Part shown: positions 1 to 12,909 of the stretch, one piece after another
Numbering within the stretch: position 1 is the first letter of the stretch
Layout of the letters: each line of letters starts with the position of its first letter
Source of the DNA: Emydura subglobosa
Taxonomy: Eukaryota > Chordata > Testudines > Chelidae
Assembly: GCA_007922225.1 (NCBI GenBank)
Contig: ML679956.1
Location: forward strand, 18,697,049-18,761,048
Direction of reading: 5' to 3'
DNA: 64,000 bases
Position numbers and translations under genes: made by a program
Notes under the pieces: generated by a model
What the model saw: only the letters and a program-made list of their open reading frames with translations
What the model was told of the DNA's origin: nothing
The model's database searches: none

Positions 1-51
1 CACAAATAAATGTTCATTTTCACTTCTAATAACTATATTTTTCACTATTGA

Positions 52-162
52 GTGAAATTCACTGCAGTGTAAAGAGCCCACACAAGCCTCATGTTAATAG
101 TTCAAGTGAGGCTTAAATGGTTATAAGGTCTATGCAGCTCCCGTGCATGAGCTGAATTTCAC
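52..162. repeat. Short inverted-repeat element, possible MITE
   Basis: The segment starts with GTGAAATTCAC (52-62) and ends with CTGAATTTCAC (152-162), a 10 of 11 inverted match. The interior resembles dispersed turtle elements with GTGAAATTCA-type ends. No target duplication was established. Low confidence because the arms are short. Confidence 0.3.
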
Positions 163-165
163 CCT

Positions 166-1980
166 ATTGGGAATAAGCATCGTCCGTTTATTAATTTATG
201 GGGAAATAATTTTTCTGGGCAGTAGTCAGGGTCTCTTTATTCATAAGCATATCTGTGGTGCTCATTGCCATAACATCTCAACGCTTTAAAAAATGAGTAC
301 TGTTTAGTACTTCTGACTGCTCCCCGGGCTTGCTGCCATAGAGGGGAGGTGGCAATGCAGAGATGTGCGAGGGAGAAGAGATGTTGCTGCCAGCGGGGAG
401 ATGAACTGTGCCTCTTAAGAGAAGTAGGACAGAGACAGAGGTAGGTGATGGGGAGGAGAGTGGGTTGCAAGTCAGAGGGGAATAGGTGCTCCTAGTTTGT
501 CTTTCTCCAATCAAAGTTTTGCAGTGTTCCAAGAGTGCTGCAATCTTTTCATTCCATAATACATGGCCAGGAAGTGAGGCTGGTCAGGATTTACGGTAGG
601 TTAACCTGAAATTCTGCCCTGGACAGTGCATTAAGGTGTAGAAATGGTGCCTGGAATCTTACCTTCTACAGAAATCCTGCCAGCAAAAAGGGAGGAATAT
701 GCGGAGGAGAGTACCTTTGCTGCTTTTCTGAGCAGAACAACTTGCTTCTCTTCCTACTCATATCTTGTGTTGGTGCTGATGGCAGAATATACACAACCTT
801 GTTTGAGGAGATGGGGGGAAAGGGGAGTGACTACACACCCCTCAGCTGATGGTGTGCAAATTAAAGTATTAGCCAGCCATCTCTGTTTGGAATTAATTGA
901 ATGCTATGGAGGGATTTTATCCTGCTTGTGTAAACTGGAGACCCTTACCACTTCCTCACTCTTCCCCGATCCCATCTTGTCCCAGGACAGGGCAGGACTT
1001 ACTCTCATATGGCCCTGTGCATAACATTAATTGCAGGCATGGAATGTTGAATTATTTTGTGGCGGGTTTTTAAAGTCATGTAATAAAGCACACAACAAAC
1101 CAATAATTGCACATCAGAAACCAGGGCTGGGCTATGTTCGTTTCTGAATTACTTTCCTGCCTCACTATAAGTATATCTCTTTGGGGGTTAGGGAATTCCT
1201 TCAACTGATAGGCAGATTCCTGGCTCCCATCAAATGACCCTGTAGAGATGATGCACTTTAATTTAATGTGTGCTTTTAATTTTGTACTAAATGTGTTGTA
1301 AATTTAATCCATTTGAGGTGATAAAAATCTTCTGATAGTATTTCTGTTAAAAAATAAAAAGCAATAGTGCATGCACTATGTCTAAACACAATTAAATGTG
1401 CATAACCATAAACAGTATCAGTTAACAAGAGCAGAAATGTCCTTTTCCTATTTAAGGAACTAGTCCTGCAACTCTTGTTCAGACTCACTTTGACTTGTGC
1501 AATAAGGGCTGCACTATTGTGAGTGTAAGTGTCTTCAAAATAGGGCCAAAGTATGCTTAGTTCAGGCAAGTACTATAGCCTTGAATGAATCCTAGAAATT
1601 CCTAGATCTGTCAGCAGGAGCTCAGGGAGAAAAGAAACACTATTTCTCTGATGCACTAATGGACACTTTGCAAATGATGCAGTGATCTATGTCATTCTAC
1701 ATTGTTTTTCGTCTGATATTAAATGATGCTTTCTAATATACAGCAAAATCATGTGGGATGTGAACAACAACTAAAAGTGAAAAATGTCTTGTAGCGAGAG
1801 CATTTAAAACTAGATGAAAAATTAGCGTCCAGGAGAGGCTCAAATTGCTGTAACACAGGCTAAGGTCAAGCGTAGTATCTGTTCTTATCAGTTTAATATC
1901 TGATATGTTCTCGATCTGAGAACTTTTTATTAACAATGACTTTTCTTGTACTTGTCATCCCACACAGTTGTTAAAGAGCT
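166..1980. other. Unassigned AT-rich sequence
   Basis: I see no gene, RNA gene or recognisable repeat here. The open frames are short, lack family similarity and look like chance. Confidence 0.5.
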
Positions 1981-2232
1981 TAATTATTAACAATAATAGT
2001 TAGCCCCAACAAACAGCACTTCTTATTTTCCAAGGACTGTAAAACACTGATGAATCTTCACAACATCCGTTTGAGGTAGGTTTTATTGACCTTAGTATAC
2101 AGATAACTTCCCTGCCTCAGTTTGCTTAAGCGATTTGCCTAAGTCTTCATTGGTAGTGGCAGAACTGAGATGAAAACTGACTCAAGGATTCCTGGCTCCT
2201 AGCTCTGTGCTCAGACCACTGGACTGTGTAGC
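1981..2232 (+). repeat. MIR-like SINE relic
   Basis: The order of motifs is that of a MIR/CORE-type SINE. There is an AT-rich start with AGCACTT, then a passage like 'tgaggtaggttttattgacc', a CTGCCTCAGTTTGC stretch, then 'gatttgcctaag' and 'ggcagaactgagatgaaaactg', ending in 'ctctgtgctcagaccactgga'. It is old, with many substitutions. It is non-coding. Confidence 0.6.
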
Positions 2233-2424
2233 TGTCTCTGTTGAAGCATGTTAAGAACTAGTTGTAAGGCAGGACCAGAAGCTCTTTCCATTTGCCACTT
2301 CTATTGCATCATCTTTTCTTTTTATTTGTGCTACAAACATGTACAAATAAACAAATAGTTTTAAACATCTCTGCCCCACCCCCCAAAAAATATTTTATCT
2401 GTAGAATTTTTCCCCAGATATTTT

Positions 2425-2705
2425 GTTTATTAGGGTGATGCTTTGTGGTTGCATGACTAAGGTACAAGACTAGGAATTATGAGACCCAGGTTCCAATCTC
2501 AACTCTGCCAGATCTTACAAACACTAGTCACTGGAGAGTCAACCCTGCAGACACATAGCCAAATAGTCCCATTGCATGAATATTCTCAGATGTAAAATAA
2601 TACTAGTCGTAGAAGAGGGCAGGTGTCGTGAGGCTAAATTTATTAATGATTGTAAAGTATTCCATGATCCTTGGATAGTAGGCCATATAAATTAGTGCAA
2701 AGTAA
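2425..2705 (+). repeat. tRNA-derived MIR-like SINE relic
   Basis: The head is tRNA-like, with an A-box-like GGTTGCATGACTAAGG and a B-box-like GAGACCCAGGTTCCAATC around 2480-2497, followed by 'ctcaactctgccag'. A degenerate core and tail with 'gtaaagtattccatgatcc' follow. This is the full-length MIR-type arrangement, strongly decayed. Confidence 0.5.
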
Positions 2706-2999
2706 TAGTAAATCATTGGAAGTGGATGCAAGCATTGATTCCACTTTATACCTAGTGTCAGCCAAAGATCAACTGTCCGACATCAACAGCCAAGATTGTT
2801 CAAACACCCCCCCCTCCTCCACAACCCACCACCTTTAGTCCAGAAAGAAGTTGGGATGGAAGAAGTTTTGAGAATAGTCTTCTTTGATTTCCAGTAGTCC
2901 TTGGTTCCAGTCATGGCAGAAATGGCTTTGTCAGTGTACTTTAGTATTTCCACTTCCTGTTCTAGCCAGAATTACAGACTCCCATCTTTCAACAATTAC

Positions 3000-3060
3000 C
3001 CTATGTGAGTTATCTATGCTCACATAAGTAGTCCATTTGAACCCAATGGACTATGTGATG
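3000..3060. repeat. Small foldback repeat
   Basis: CTCACATAAGTAGTCC around 3020 is partly mirrored by GGACTATGTGATGAG around 3047, making a short imperfect hairpin. A related 'acttatgtgagtaaag' phrase occurs near 3792. Very small; the family is not established. Confidence 0.25.
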
Positions 3061-3195
3061 AGTAGAGCCGAGTGAAACTTTTTGGACAAAATGTTTATTC
3101 ACCAAGAAATGTAGTTTCAGTCAACCTGAAACTTTTCCCAAATTCAACTACTGTAATAGCTTTGGTCAATACTTCTTTTTGGGGACTTAGGAGCT

Positions 3196-3531
3196 ATTCA
3201 CAAAATGGCTGGAGTAAAGGTAGTGGTAGTGCTGCCACTGTCCTCGTAACCTTTATTCCAGTGATTAGGGTACTCTTCCTGGGATGTAGGAGACCCAGGT
3301 TCAGTTCCCCACTCCACTTGATGCAGGACAGGAATTTGAATTTGGGTGTCCCACCTTGCAGTGGATTATAGAGCCATTCTTACTTTCTCTGGACCTTGAC
3401 TATTGAAGTATTTTATACAATATGGCACAGCTTCAATAGGAGAGATTGAGAGAGACCCACCCCACAATAGCCTATAGCCTGGAAACAGCCCTACCACCAC
3501 CATCTCCTCCTCCTCCAGCCATTTTGTGAAT
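3196..3531. repeat. Foldback element with perfect 19-bp inverted ends and a tRNA-like interior
   Basis: ATTCACAAAATGGCTGGAG at 3196-3214 is repeated as its exact reverse complement at 3513-3531. Between them is a tRNA-like stretch: 'agtgattagggtactcttcc' followed by the B-box-like 'gagacccaggttcagttcc' near 3290-3308. The unit sits inside further dispersed-repeat-like sequence of about 3065-3735, whose outer arms are only weakly inverted. A related interior occurs in the element at 18573-19630. It codes for nothing recognisable. Confidence 0.6.
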
Positions 3532-3739
3532 CTAGACTTTGGTTTCCTTTGCTTTTAAGAAAGTTTTAAAAAGTGCCAAGAAACAAAATTAAACAGTTAA
3601 TTTCAGTTGGACAAAATGCTTAATTTGACTCGAAACATAATTTTTGTCACCTCTTTCAATTCATTGACATTTTAATTTTTCTGATTTGGTTTTAGTCAAA
3701 CCAGTTTTGTCACCTATTTATCAGAACTGCCAACAATGC

Positions 3740-4866
3740 AAAAATATCAATTATTCACCCTATGCACTCTCTACATGAGTGAAAAGAGATTACTTATGTG
3801 AGTAAAGTTTTTAGGATTAGACCCATAGTTTGTTTAATGCTAAAGAGGCCTTAGATGAATCATACTAAATAGTGAGTGACAATTATATAACTATGATCAT
3901 ATGCTTAGTTTGAATATAGTTCCATACATGATACATAGCAAAAGCAAAATAATATTGCAACTTCAGTGTTTAAGCTACCACTTCCAAGCAGCATGTTGCT
4001 GATGGCTTTTACTTTCACATGATTACATGGAATGTTTAAACTGCTTATTGCACAGCAGATAGCCTGCAATGGACTGATAGCTTTAAATAAAAATGTCTTC
4101 AGCTAGAAAATTTTGGAGCAAATATATCTAAGATATAATGCTAACTTAAATAAAAACTAATGTAAAAGATATGCTGTTTGTAAGTCATTTCAAAATATGA
4201 GACCATTGTTTCATTCCAGTTATATCCAGTATGCAGTAAGCTGAGCTCATAATGTGATTTATGCGCCCCAAGAGTGCTACAAGAATTTTATAATTCATGT
4301 TTTGCTATGTACATCGCCTTTATTTAAAATGGCATAGAATTTCAGATTCTTTAACCGTCAATCTAGTTTTTCTATAATTAGCCAAAAAGAAGTTATTACT
4401 TTTTCAAATTCTGTGTTTTGAGGTTTTTTTCTTGTTTAATTTTTTTTCTATTTTCGATACTGTGCAAAGCTTTCCTGTCTTGCAGTTGCGTTTCTGGGTG
4501 ACTGGAAGAAACGAGCAGGAAAAATAGCTTAGGGTGTTTGTTTGTTTGTTTGTTTTTAACAGTTAGGAAATATAACTTGGAAGAGTGTTTTGTCTGTCCT
4601 GGGCTGCAGGAAGATTCAGGAGATAGGAGGCAATTCTTAATGTTTCATTTTTTTAAATGAAGATATTCAGAAGTTCTAGGCTGAATCTCAGAATGTTTCT
4701 AACACTCTGCACAGAAATATTTCAGACTCTCTTGCTTGATATTTTATAGTGAGTGACCCCCCTGTACTACTCCTTGAAATTCACCTACCTTAACAAAGGC
4801 AGGGTAAGTGGACTTTGCACGGGAGCCATACAGGTGAGTTGCGGGAGGAATAAGATGTTCACAGTC
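3740..4866. other. Unassigned AT-rich sequence
   Basis: No gene or repeat family recognised, apart from a (GTTT)n microsatellite at about 4534-4554. Confidence 0.5.
4534..4554 (+). repeat. (GTTT)n microsatellite
   Basis: Five tandem copies of GTTT-type units can be read directly. Confidence 0.9.
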
Positions 4867-4874
4867 CTCTAATC

Positions 4875-5369
4875 CAGAGGTTCCCAAACTTTTCTTATTG
4901 TGTAACCCCTTCCAGATCTACTAGCTGCCTGTGTACCCCTACCCTTCTCATCACTGATACTTTGTGTGTTCTTCTTAACACTACCTATCGTTAGCCATCT
5001 GTCCATATTTCACTGTTATGTATAGATATAGTTATAGTGTGACCACGACTAAAACATACGCTGACTAAGTTCTGAGCTCAGTTAGCCTGGACAGTTACTG
5101 GGCAACTGAACCCGTGCTGTGTAGTGATTAGAGGTGAGGACTCTGTACCTCAGCGTCCCTGTGTATCTGTGTTCTCACTGGTACATCTTGAAGTAAATTA
5201 ACTACCGTATTTTATATAATAAATTGCCACAGAGTTTTAAAGTGTTTTCTGAGTAGTCTATTATGAAAATGCAATAAATAAAATAATTAATAAATAAAAT
5301 CCACCATTACACAATTTCTCACACATACCCCTCAGAGATTGTATGTGTACCACAATTTGGGAACCCCTG
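4875..5369. mobile_element. Non-autonomous hAT-type DNA transposon, 495 bp
   Basis: The ends are CAGAGGTTCCCAAACTTTT and its inverse, finishing TTGGGAACCCCTG. These are typical hAT termini of the CAGNGGTTCCCAAA kind. The flanks CTCTAATC (4867-4874) and CTTTAACC (5370-5377) match at 6 of 8 positions, as expected for an aged 8-bp hAT target duplication. The interior is AT-rich with no transposase. Confidence 0.75.
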
Positions 5370-5384
5370 CTTTAACCCCTACAG

Positions 5385-6955
5385 CCCCCACTCCATTGTT
5401 TGGTCTGGAGTAGTGTTGCAGCCCACCGCACCCCCTTACACAATATTTTAGGCACTGATCCACTTGCCATGTTCCACCATTGTCTCAGCCCCGCTTCCCT
5501 TCCCTTCCCCACCATGCTTTTCCATGCAGACTGCCACCACTGTTCTACAGTGGGCAGAGTGTCTAAAAATCCCCTTGCTATTGGATATCTGAGGTAGGTC
5601 CACTCAGCTCCTCAAACATGCTCACAGAAGAAACAAGTCTGTGTTTCAGACTTTGCACATGTGAGGACCAGGCTAGGGGACCTAAGATTCCACCTTCTGA
5701 GGGGTGTTGAATTTTCAACTGTGTTTTAAAGAGAAAGAAAGACAGAAAGAAAGAAAGAGAGAGAAAAATTCTCTATATTTTGAAATGAGATTGCTTTTTT
5801 AAGCACTCCTGAAAGACTGAAGAGACCTTTGTTGGAAGGTCATTCTTCTCATGCTTTATTTAAACTTTCTTTCACACCAACAGTCTATTCTAGGTAACTG
5901 TTTCTTTTAAAATAAAGTATTGCAGCAGTGCTAACTTACGGTTTTACTTTCAAACATTGCTGAAAGATGAGTTGGTTAAGAAATTGGATCCCTCTTCTCC
6001 CTTTAATTTTTATTTATTTATTTATGGTAGCAAAGGGAAGGACAATTTGTGAACACAGTTTCTTTGTGAGGGCTTGAGTTTTTGACTGAGGATCAAATAT
6101 GCCTTATCCTTATTCTGTGTTTGGCCAACTCTGCCATTTGATTAAATGTTTGAATATTGTAGTTGTCAACAGCTCCTTATATTCTCACTTGATTAAGTTG
6201 TCCTAGGGTTTGACATTCAGCTGAAATGTTTGAAGAGATATCAACCAACATAATTTTGTTTCTAGAGTAAATCCTATCTTGGTGCTTGAAATCTAAATGG
6301 CTTGACATTTTTCATGTATTATTTATAATGCTGCTTACGAAAGCCTGTAATAAAGCCTTCATTTGTTTACTCGCCAACCTTCCTGTTTGGCCAGAAACCA
6401 TTCTGGCTTGAACGTCCAAGCTGGGCTTCTGTCCATTTTTCTTGAGTCTCTCTGGTTTCCTCCCTTTTCTTCACCAGAATTCTGGAAGATAGTCAGACGG
6501 GCTTTAATTTCTTCAGCTATTTTGGCAGTCTAAATATTCCTGTCCCAGCCCTGAATTTCAGAGCTTAACAATCTACCTCAGACTTGCTAACATCATCATG
6601 AGAACGCAGGAGTATTGATTGCTTGGCCTGGTCTCACTGCAGGGAAAACATCTTTTTTATGTTTGGCAGTTTTTAATGAAAAAAAAATCTAAGAACATAT
6701 GGGTGTTAACTTTGTCGCTCGTCTGAGATCTTGGACAAGAAGAAGAGAATAAAATGCCGTGTGCACTGTAACTCACTTTCAGTGGTGCTAAGTGGTCAGG
6801 ATGGATGATAGCTGAATTACTAGATACTCTTGTGTTCAATGAGGGTCAGGAAACTTACTAAGAGGAAAAAACAGGGAGCAAACAGGTTAAAGGGGAATGG
6901 GGAAAGCATAGGAATGTGATATCAGAATCATACTGAGTGAAATTAACAATAAAAA
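5385..6955. other. Unassigned sequence with two microsatellites
   Basis: It holds a purine-rich (GAAA)n tract at about 5730-5767 and a (TTTA)n tract at about 6003-6027. Otherwise no gene or repeat family is recognised. Confidence 0.5.
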
Positions 6956-6959
6956 GGAG

Positions 6960-7065
6960 GAAGCCAGTGCCCATATGGCTAAGGCTCAGTACTAGAGACC
7001 TCCATTTAATTCTCAACTCTGGTCACTAGCTCCTACAATGGCATGGCTAGGCTTGCTTCAGAAAC
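6960..7065 (+). repeat. Possible tRNA-like SINE head
   Basis: The passage 'gccagtgcccatatggctaaggctcag', then 'gagacctccatttaattctcaactctggtcactagctcc', follows the order of a MIR-like tRNA head and core entrance. It is short and decayed. Confidence 0.3.
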
Positions 7066-7069
7066 CCAT

Positions 7070-10000
7070 CCTGACCCTCAGTGGGAAGGAGCAGTCAAAG
7101 AATCATACTCAGCTCTGTTCATCCAGAAGGAAGGTCACTCAGTGTGAGTGTACGGAGAAGAGTTCAAACTTGGAGTTCAGGTGGCAGTGTACAGGGGAGC
7201 GTTTCATGGGGAAATGAGAGCAAAACCTTACAGCAAACTCAAAAGGGAAAGGTACTCCAGGAAAACAAGCTGGTAAATTCCAGTCTGGGCTCCAATTGCT
7301 GTAGCTCTGGCTAACCTTTACTTTTTAGCAGGATATCAAATCCTCACACACGGTTGTTTTGATACATAATACAGTAGTGCTGCTTGAGGGAGATGAATGC
7401 AAAAATAACCCAATAAGGAACATTTGGCAATGGGCTCTGTCTTCTTAGAAATGCAGACTATAAAATTAGCTAAATTAGTGAGAGGGGGAAAGGTACCTGT
7501 ACACATATAGTGAAGAACTTGATGTTTTCACTCATCTGTCTTTTCATTTTACTTTTTTTTATAAAAGAAAAAGTTGTTTGTGTCCCTACTTTGCTACCAA
7601 GCTTTAACAGAACCTGCTGATTACACCTTGAAATGGAGCTTTTGCCTTGAATTGAGGCAGCATGTAGCTGCACCACTTCAGGAGCAGCCAATCCTAGGAA
7701 AGAACTGAGTCACCGTTCCTTCCTGCTCTCCCTTGTTCCTGGGACGAAGGAAGTCATTGGAGCCCTTTATAGGATACAGTTTACTTCTGCCATTCTAACA
7801 GCATAGCTCCTCTCTGCCTGCTTCTCACCCACTCACTCATGGGGAGAGTAACAGCCCTACAGAGCCTCCTCCTACACCCCAAGTGGTCATCCAAACAAGC
7901 AGTGCAAATGGGAGGACAGCAGCTGATGACACCTAGGTCCTAAACATGGCTGTATTAGGGCCAGTGACCATCTTGGCTTAAGAGTTTGTGTGGATGAGAG
8001 GTTGATTTCTAAATGTTTTTTATCATCTTTTTTTGTGGGTGGTGGCATCTGTTTGATGTGTAGTTGTTAAATTTCTTAAGGGCACACATGGGAAAATACT
8101 TTTTCAAAACACAACAAAATGACTCAAAACGAGATGGACTCACAAGACATAATTTAGAACAAAAATCCATCATATGTAAAGAAGATATTTGAACATCACC
8201 GATCTTTTATAATCTGGCGTTAACAAATCCTAACAACACAATATATGTATAAACATGAGGAAACGGGAAATGGAAATTTGGACTGAATGTGTGAAACAGC
8301 AGAGAGTTAGGAGCAATGCTCTTTTTTTCCCATTCTTGGTCTCCATGCTGCTATTCAGGGTTTGAGGGGTTACCAGTCTTCTGTGTTGCATAATGAGAAA
8401 GTCTGTGTGGAGACGTGGATTCTCACACAATAAGAAGTCTTGCATGACTTTTCATATTTCAGGATTATTAAATTCATGTGAAAACATGAGTGAGTGAGTC
8501 AGAAAATATGTCTGTGGGTGGCTGAATAATGAATTTCTAAGTAAACAGAAGAATGGAACTAATGAATAGCTCTGGTAGCTAAAGTTTTTCATGTTGGAGG
8601 GAATCTTCCTTCACATTATCCTTCACCACTCTCCAGGTGTGACAGTCTTAAGTCTCCAGACTCATTCAGATGGTGGCCTCTTTGCTGAGATTACTAATTT
8701 GTGCCAATATTGGTGGTAGTTTTATACTGTTAACACCTGTCCACTAAGAACTGGACTAGATCAACCAGTTTATTTCATATAGATTACTGAACAGTCATCA
8801 GGTGGCAATGACTATCAATCCCTACAGACCTGAGCTGTTTCAAACCAACAGCCTAGAAATTAAAAGGCTTATTATCCCAGCTCTATCCAGGTCCCACTTA
8901 AGTGACAGTTTTGTACAAGACAGGCATAGGGGGTAGCTCATATTAGCAATAAGGAGATTGATGTCCACTTTGCATACAGGAAAGGGGCGGAAATGAGCTG
9001 CCTCCAAAACTTCAGTAAAAATCTTTGCTATGAAAAGAGCCAACACTGTTAATAACAGTGAGGCAGATTTTTGCCATTATTTAGCTATTGACTTCATGGG
9101 ATTGCATGGGCGGAACAGAGAGCAGAATTTGGCCTAAACTGTGTGAGGAAAGGGGTGGAGTTTGGACAATAAAGGGAAAGGCATGAAGTATCTCATAACA
9201 TTGTATTAAATGTGCTGTTACAGCACTGTGTGCTAGTGTTTCTGCCTCTTGCTGGCCTCTGGGAGCTTTATTAGTGAATGCTTTTAAAAGAAGTGTTGGC
9301 ACAAGAAGATCTTATTGTTTATTTCACAGTCACTGAAGTCTCTAGGCTTCTTTTTTTCCTCCTTATTTACTGCCCTCTGTGGGAGAATTGTGGGTGGAGG
9401 ACTGAGTAGAGAATTGACTAAAGAAGAGAATATGGGCTCCCAAAGACTGTTGACTTGAGAGGTGCTATCAAACTGTCTTCCCTTCACAACAATTTATCAT
9501 GGTGAGTTATTCCTCCCATTTTTTTCCTGTTGCTGGTTTGCGGGCACCATTCCAATCAGTGGGTTAAGTCCTACATGTATGTTTTTCCTCTTTTTCTTGT
9601 TCAAGATGTATTATGGGGTAGGCTTTTTTTTAAAAAAAAGACCAACAGGCTTCTAGTGGGTTTTCCTCAATGTAGGTCCTAGAACAAGAGCGGGTCAGAC
9701 AGGGAGAGACACAGATAGGCAACTCTGTATTAAGTAAGTGCTCCCTTCCTCCACCTCAGAAAAGTTCTTCCGAAGGGTTTATGAATTACAGCTACTTCAT
9801 TAACATCTATCTGAAGTGCTTTGCAAGCTTTATATATAAAACACGTAGATGTATTTACATTAAGAGCGATGGATCTTTAAATTGCCATAAATTGGAGACA
9901 GTAGACATCAAAATGAGAGATCCTGAGAAACTGGCAATGGATATGGCTCACTATAATTAAGTCATGATGCGGTTAGTGATGTGCTAGTTCAGGAGAAAGG

Positions 10001-11040
10001 CAACTCACACTGAAAACCAGAGCAAAAAAATAAAATCATTTGTTTAGATTTATCCAGATGCGAATAAAGAACACTCATGCATATGCTGTCGGCACTCATG
10101 GCATAAAAATACAACAGAATTAATGCCCACACATTGCTAAAGTCCAACAGTACAATTCAGTATAACCTACTAGCAGCAAATGACGCAACGCTAAAGCTGT
10201 GACTTTTGCCTCGTTGGTTTGCCCTCTGGTGTTGAGGTTATGGACCTAAGTGTAAATATTTTGATTAAAACTTGTTAAAAATATTTGATCTACCATGATT
10301 TGAGTATTGAAAGGTCTGTCCTATCCCTATGAAATGTCAAACCAATAATTCCATTTTTAAAATGAGGTTCTACTTCATCTATGATTTTAACCCCAATAGC
10401 TAGACTGACTTTTATACAGTGGCCTAAGTTTTTTAATTTGGAAGTCTTTCAGATTGCCTAAACAGAGAAGAAAGTATGCCTTGCCAAAAATAAAAGGTAA
10501 TTTCCTCTATATCCATTATAAGCAACAAAAAAAACCTAAGACAAAAATGTATTACAGTAACATTACAGTGAGCTATATGTAGACAAAATGATGTCTTAAC
10601 TACTTTTCTTTAGTTTCTGTCCAGTTAAATTAAGGATTGTCCACCAGGGATTAAATTTCTGTTTCAGGATCATGATTCAGTTTGTATTTTGTCTGTTTGA
10701 ACACTATGCAATTTTTGGCACATCGTATGTCTTTTTATTGTGGCTTGCAGCAGGTGATATTTTTATTGGAGTACTGTTTTTCTTCCAAAGGAAAGAGAGG
10801 AATTAATCTTGGCTCTCGTTTTTAACTAGTTTTGTTTATCTGTTATTTCATGTGTCTTTTGTTTCCTCTCATTCCTTTCAGATTTACCTTGTGAGCCCAT
10901 GGAATATTCTGTGTATAATAATTTGATTTGTGGGAATCCTGTTTTTTTTTTCCTAATTCTGTATTTTTATTTGGTCAGAGCTTTTCTGGTTGTCTTTTAA
11001 AATGTAAAGAATTGAACTTACAAACGGGCATTATGATTAT
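7070..11040. other. Unassigned sequence
   Basis: No gene, exon or repeat family I can support. Short phrases such as 'tgacttcatgggattgca' near 9090 resemble fragments of common sauropsid repeats but are too short to assign. Confidence 0.45.
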
Positions 11041-11044
11041 TACT

Positions 11045-11265
11045 AGAGATGGGTCTGGACTGTAACATTCTGATCTAGACCTGAATTTTCCCAGAGTTTG
11101 CTACGGTTCAGATTTGGGATTTTGATTAGCCCATTAGCACTAATCTATCATAGAAAAAGAAACTAGCTGCAAACATTTGAATCTGGATTCTGAATAGAAT
11201 TTCTTCAGAATTCCAGGAAACTGGGATCTGGTTTTCGGTTTGATCTCATCTCTACAAACCATGGA
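11045..11265. repeat. Dispersed repeat with short inverted ends
   Basis: It begins AGAGATGGGTCTGGA and ends TTTGATCTCATCTCT, giving a short inverted terminus (AGAGATG...CATCTCT). The interior phrases 'gacctgaattttcccagagtttg' and 'aatctggattctgaat' recur in altered form near 19985-20110 and 39330-39480, suggesting one dispersed family. Confidence 0.35.
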
Positions 11266-11449
11266 CATGAACAGAGCAAACATCATAAAAAGACATGTGC
11301 ATGGTTTGTGGTGATGGACTCAGACCAGAAATGTTATGTATCATCAGGCATTTTTACCATGAACAACACATGTTTTGAGAAATTATCATTTTATAAAATG
11401 GTAGCTGTTAAAAATTATTTAGGGAAAAATTCTTCTGAAAACAAACAGT

Positions 11450-11588
11450 AGCAGAAGAGGAGATCTTGTGTAGTTCGAAAGCTTGTCTCTCTCACCGACA
11501 GAAGTTGGTCCAACAAAAGATATTACCTCACCTGCCTTGTCTTTCTAATATCCTGGGACCAACTTGGCTACAACAACACAGCAAACAT
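11450..11588 (+). repeat. Dispersed repeat, tentative Penelope-type tail
   Basis: This copy reads from 'cagaagaggagatc' through 'gttcgaaagcttgtctctctcacc' and 'gaagttggtccaac' to 'aatatcctgggaccaacttggctacaacaacac'. A diverged copy lies on the minus strand at 47267-47400. The order 'cagaaga - stem - cgaaag' resembles a degenerate hammerhead core, a feature known from Penelope-like retroelements. The class call is inference. Confidence 0.5.
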
Positions 11589-11589
11589 C

Positions 11590-12480
11590 ACATTCCTTTG
11601 TAATTTCTTTGCTTTAGACAAAGATGAAATTATAAGAAATTCTGTAACAAATTATTAGCCACTCCCTTCAGATTGACATCAAATAGATTTCAAATATGCC
11701 ATTTCTCAGTATGTTACAACCATCTGGAATAAGACTACTCAGGTTTGTGTCTGACTTTTTTTATTTTCTTTACATATACAGTAAAATTATTTGAGCAATA
11801 ATCAGCATCTCAAAGAAAAAATAAATTATTCATATTACTTTAATTTTTTTTATTAGGTTGTTACATGTTTCTCTGTTTTAGCTGTTGGGTACATAATCAT
11901 GTCTCATGTCTTAACATGAGATAGCAAACCATAAAACAGGGTGTGAATTGCTGCAATGTTGCATTTGTTTGCCAGTCAGCCAGAATTCTTTAGACATTAC
12001 AATGAAAATTCAGTTTTAAATAATCAGTTTATGTAGAACTACAGTAATAAGTACACCACGTAAAAGCAGTGCTTTGTAAACAAGGGCTGTATACCAGCAT
12101 ATGTTGCAATACATTAAGGCTTCATAATAGGATTGTATATACTTATTTTTACAAACAAAGAACTCTTTCTTCCACATAAATTCTTCTGAAAGTTACCTTT
12201 ATCATATAAAGTATTTTTTCCTCTTTCTTTTTTATTGCAGTGGAGAAGGAGGTGAGGACTAGCGGGAGAGGGGAATTTTGATGTAATACTTTTGCCACCA
12301 TCCATAACATATTCTGCATATAGCCAGAAAAGTCACTCTTATGGGTGCACGAGGAGCTGATTAGAATGGTAATGTATAATATAGGTATTCATTTAATAAT
12401 TCTAGAATAAGCTAGCACCAAAAGACTGAGTTAAATTGGGAAGACAAGGAAACTAAGAGTAAAGGTAGCCTTTCTGATCA
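11590..12480. other. Unassigned AT-rich sequence
   Basis: Nothing recognised. The pyrimidine tract ending in TTGCAG at about 12225-12240 looks like a splice acceptor but has no supported exon behind it. Confidence 0.45.
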
Positions 12481-12484
12481 TACG

Positions 12485-12905
12485 GGCTAGGTTATATCTG
12501 TACTTGAGTGAGGGATCTCCAATGAATATCTGCTCTAGATACTGCAGAAAGTAGGTGACACTCTTCCATCTGAATTAAATACCCCAGTTTAGTGTAGTGG
12601 CAAGGTGCCATCTTTGGATGAGACTCCCATAAAATAAATTCCTGACCATTTGCAATCAGTGAAAGACCATTTTAATATGTCTTAGTGTGTTAAAATCCCA
12701 CTGACGTGGCAAAAATTCCACCTCAAGTAATTACAATCTGCTCAACTAAATTCCCTCTGCAGTTGCAATTGAATATGGCATTCTAAATTACTTCTTGCTA
12801 TAAATTGTTGTGTAGACTTGATATACGCTGCTAAATAATTCCATGTTTCACCTTAGAAATGGCTGCATACCAGTGGTAGATGATTGGATCCTTATATATC
12901 ACTGA
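12485..12905 (+). repeat. Old interspersed repeat, LINE or SINE tail
   Basis: The order 'ctgtacttgagtgagg', 'caaggtgccatctttggatgagac', 'tcctgaccatttgcaatcagtgaaag', 'aaattccctctg', 'aaatggctgcataccagtgg' matches a widespread, ancient vertebrate repeat tail as I remember it. It is heavily mutated. I cannot assign a family without a library search. Confidence 0.45.
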
Positions 12906-12909
12906 ACTA

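Noticed and set aside
12225..12260. Splice-acceptor-like TTTTTTATTGCAG
   Set aside because: The next GT follows after only 11 nt and no conserved open segment supports an exon.
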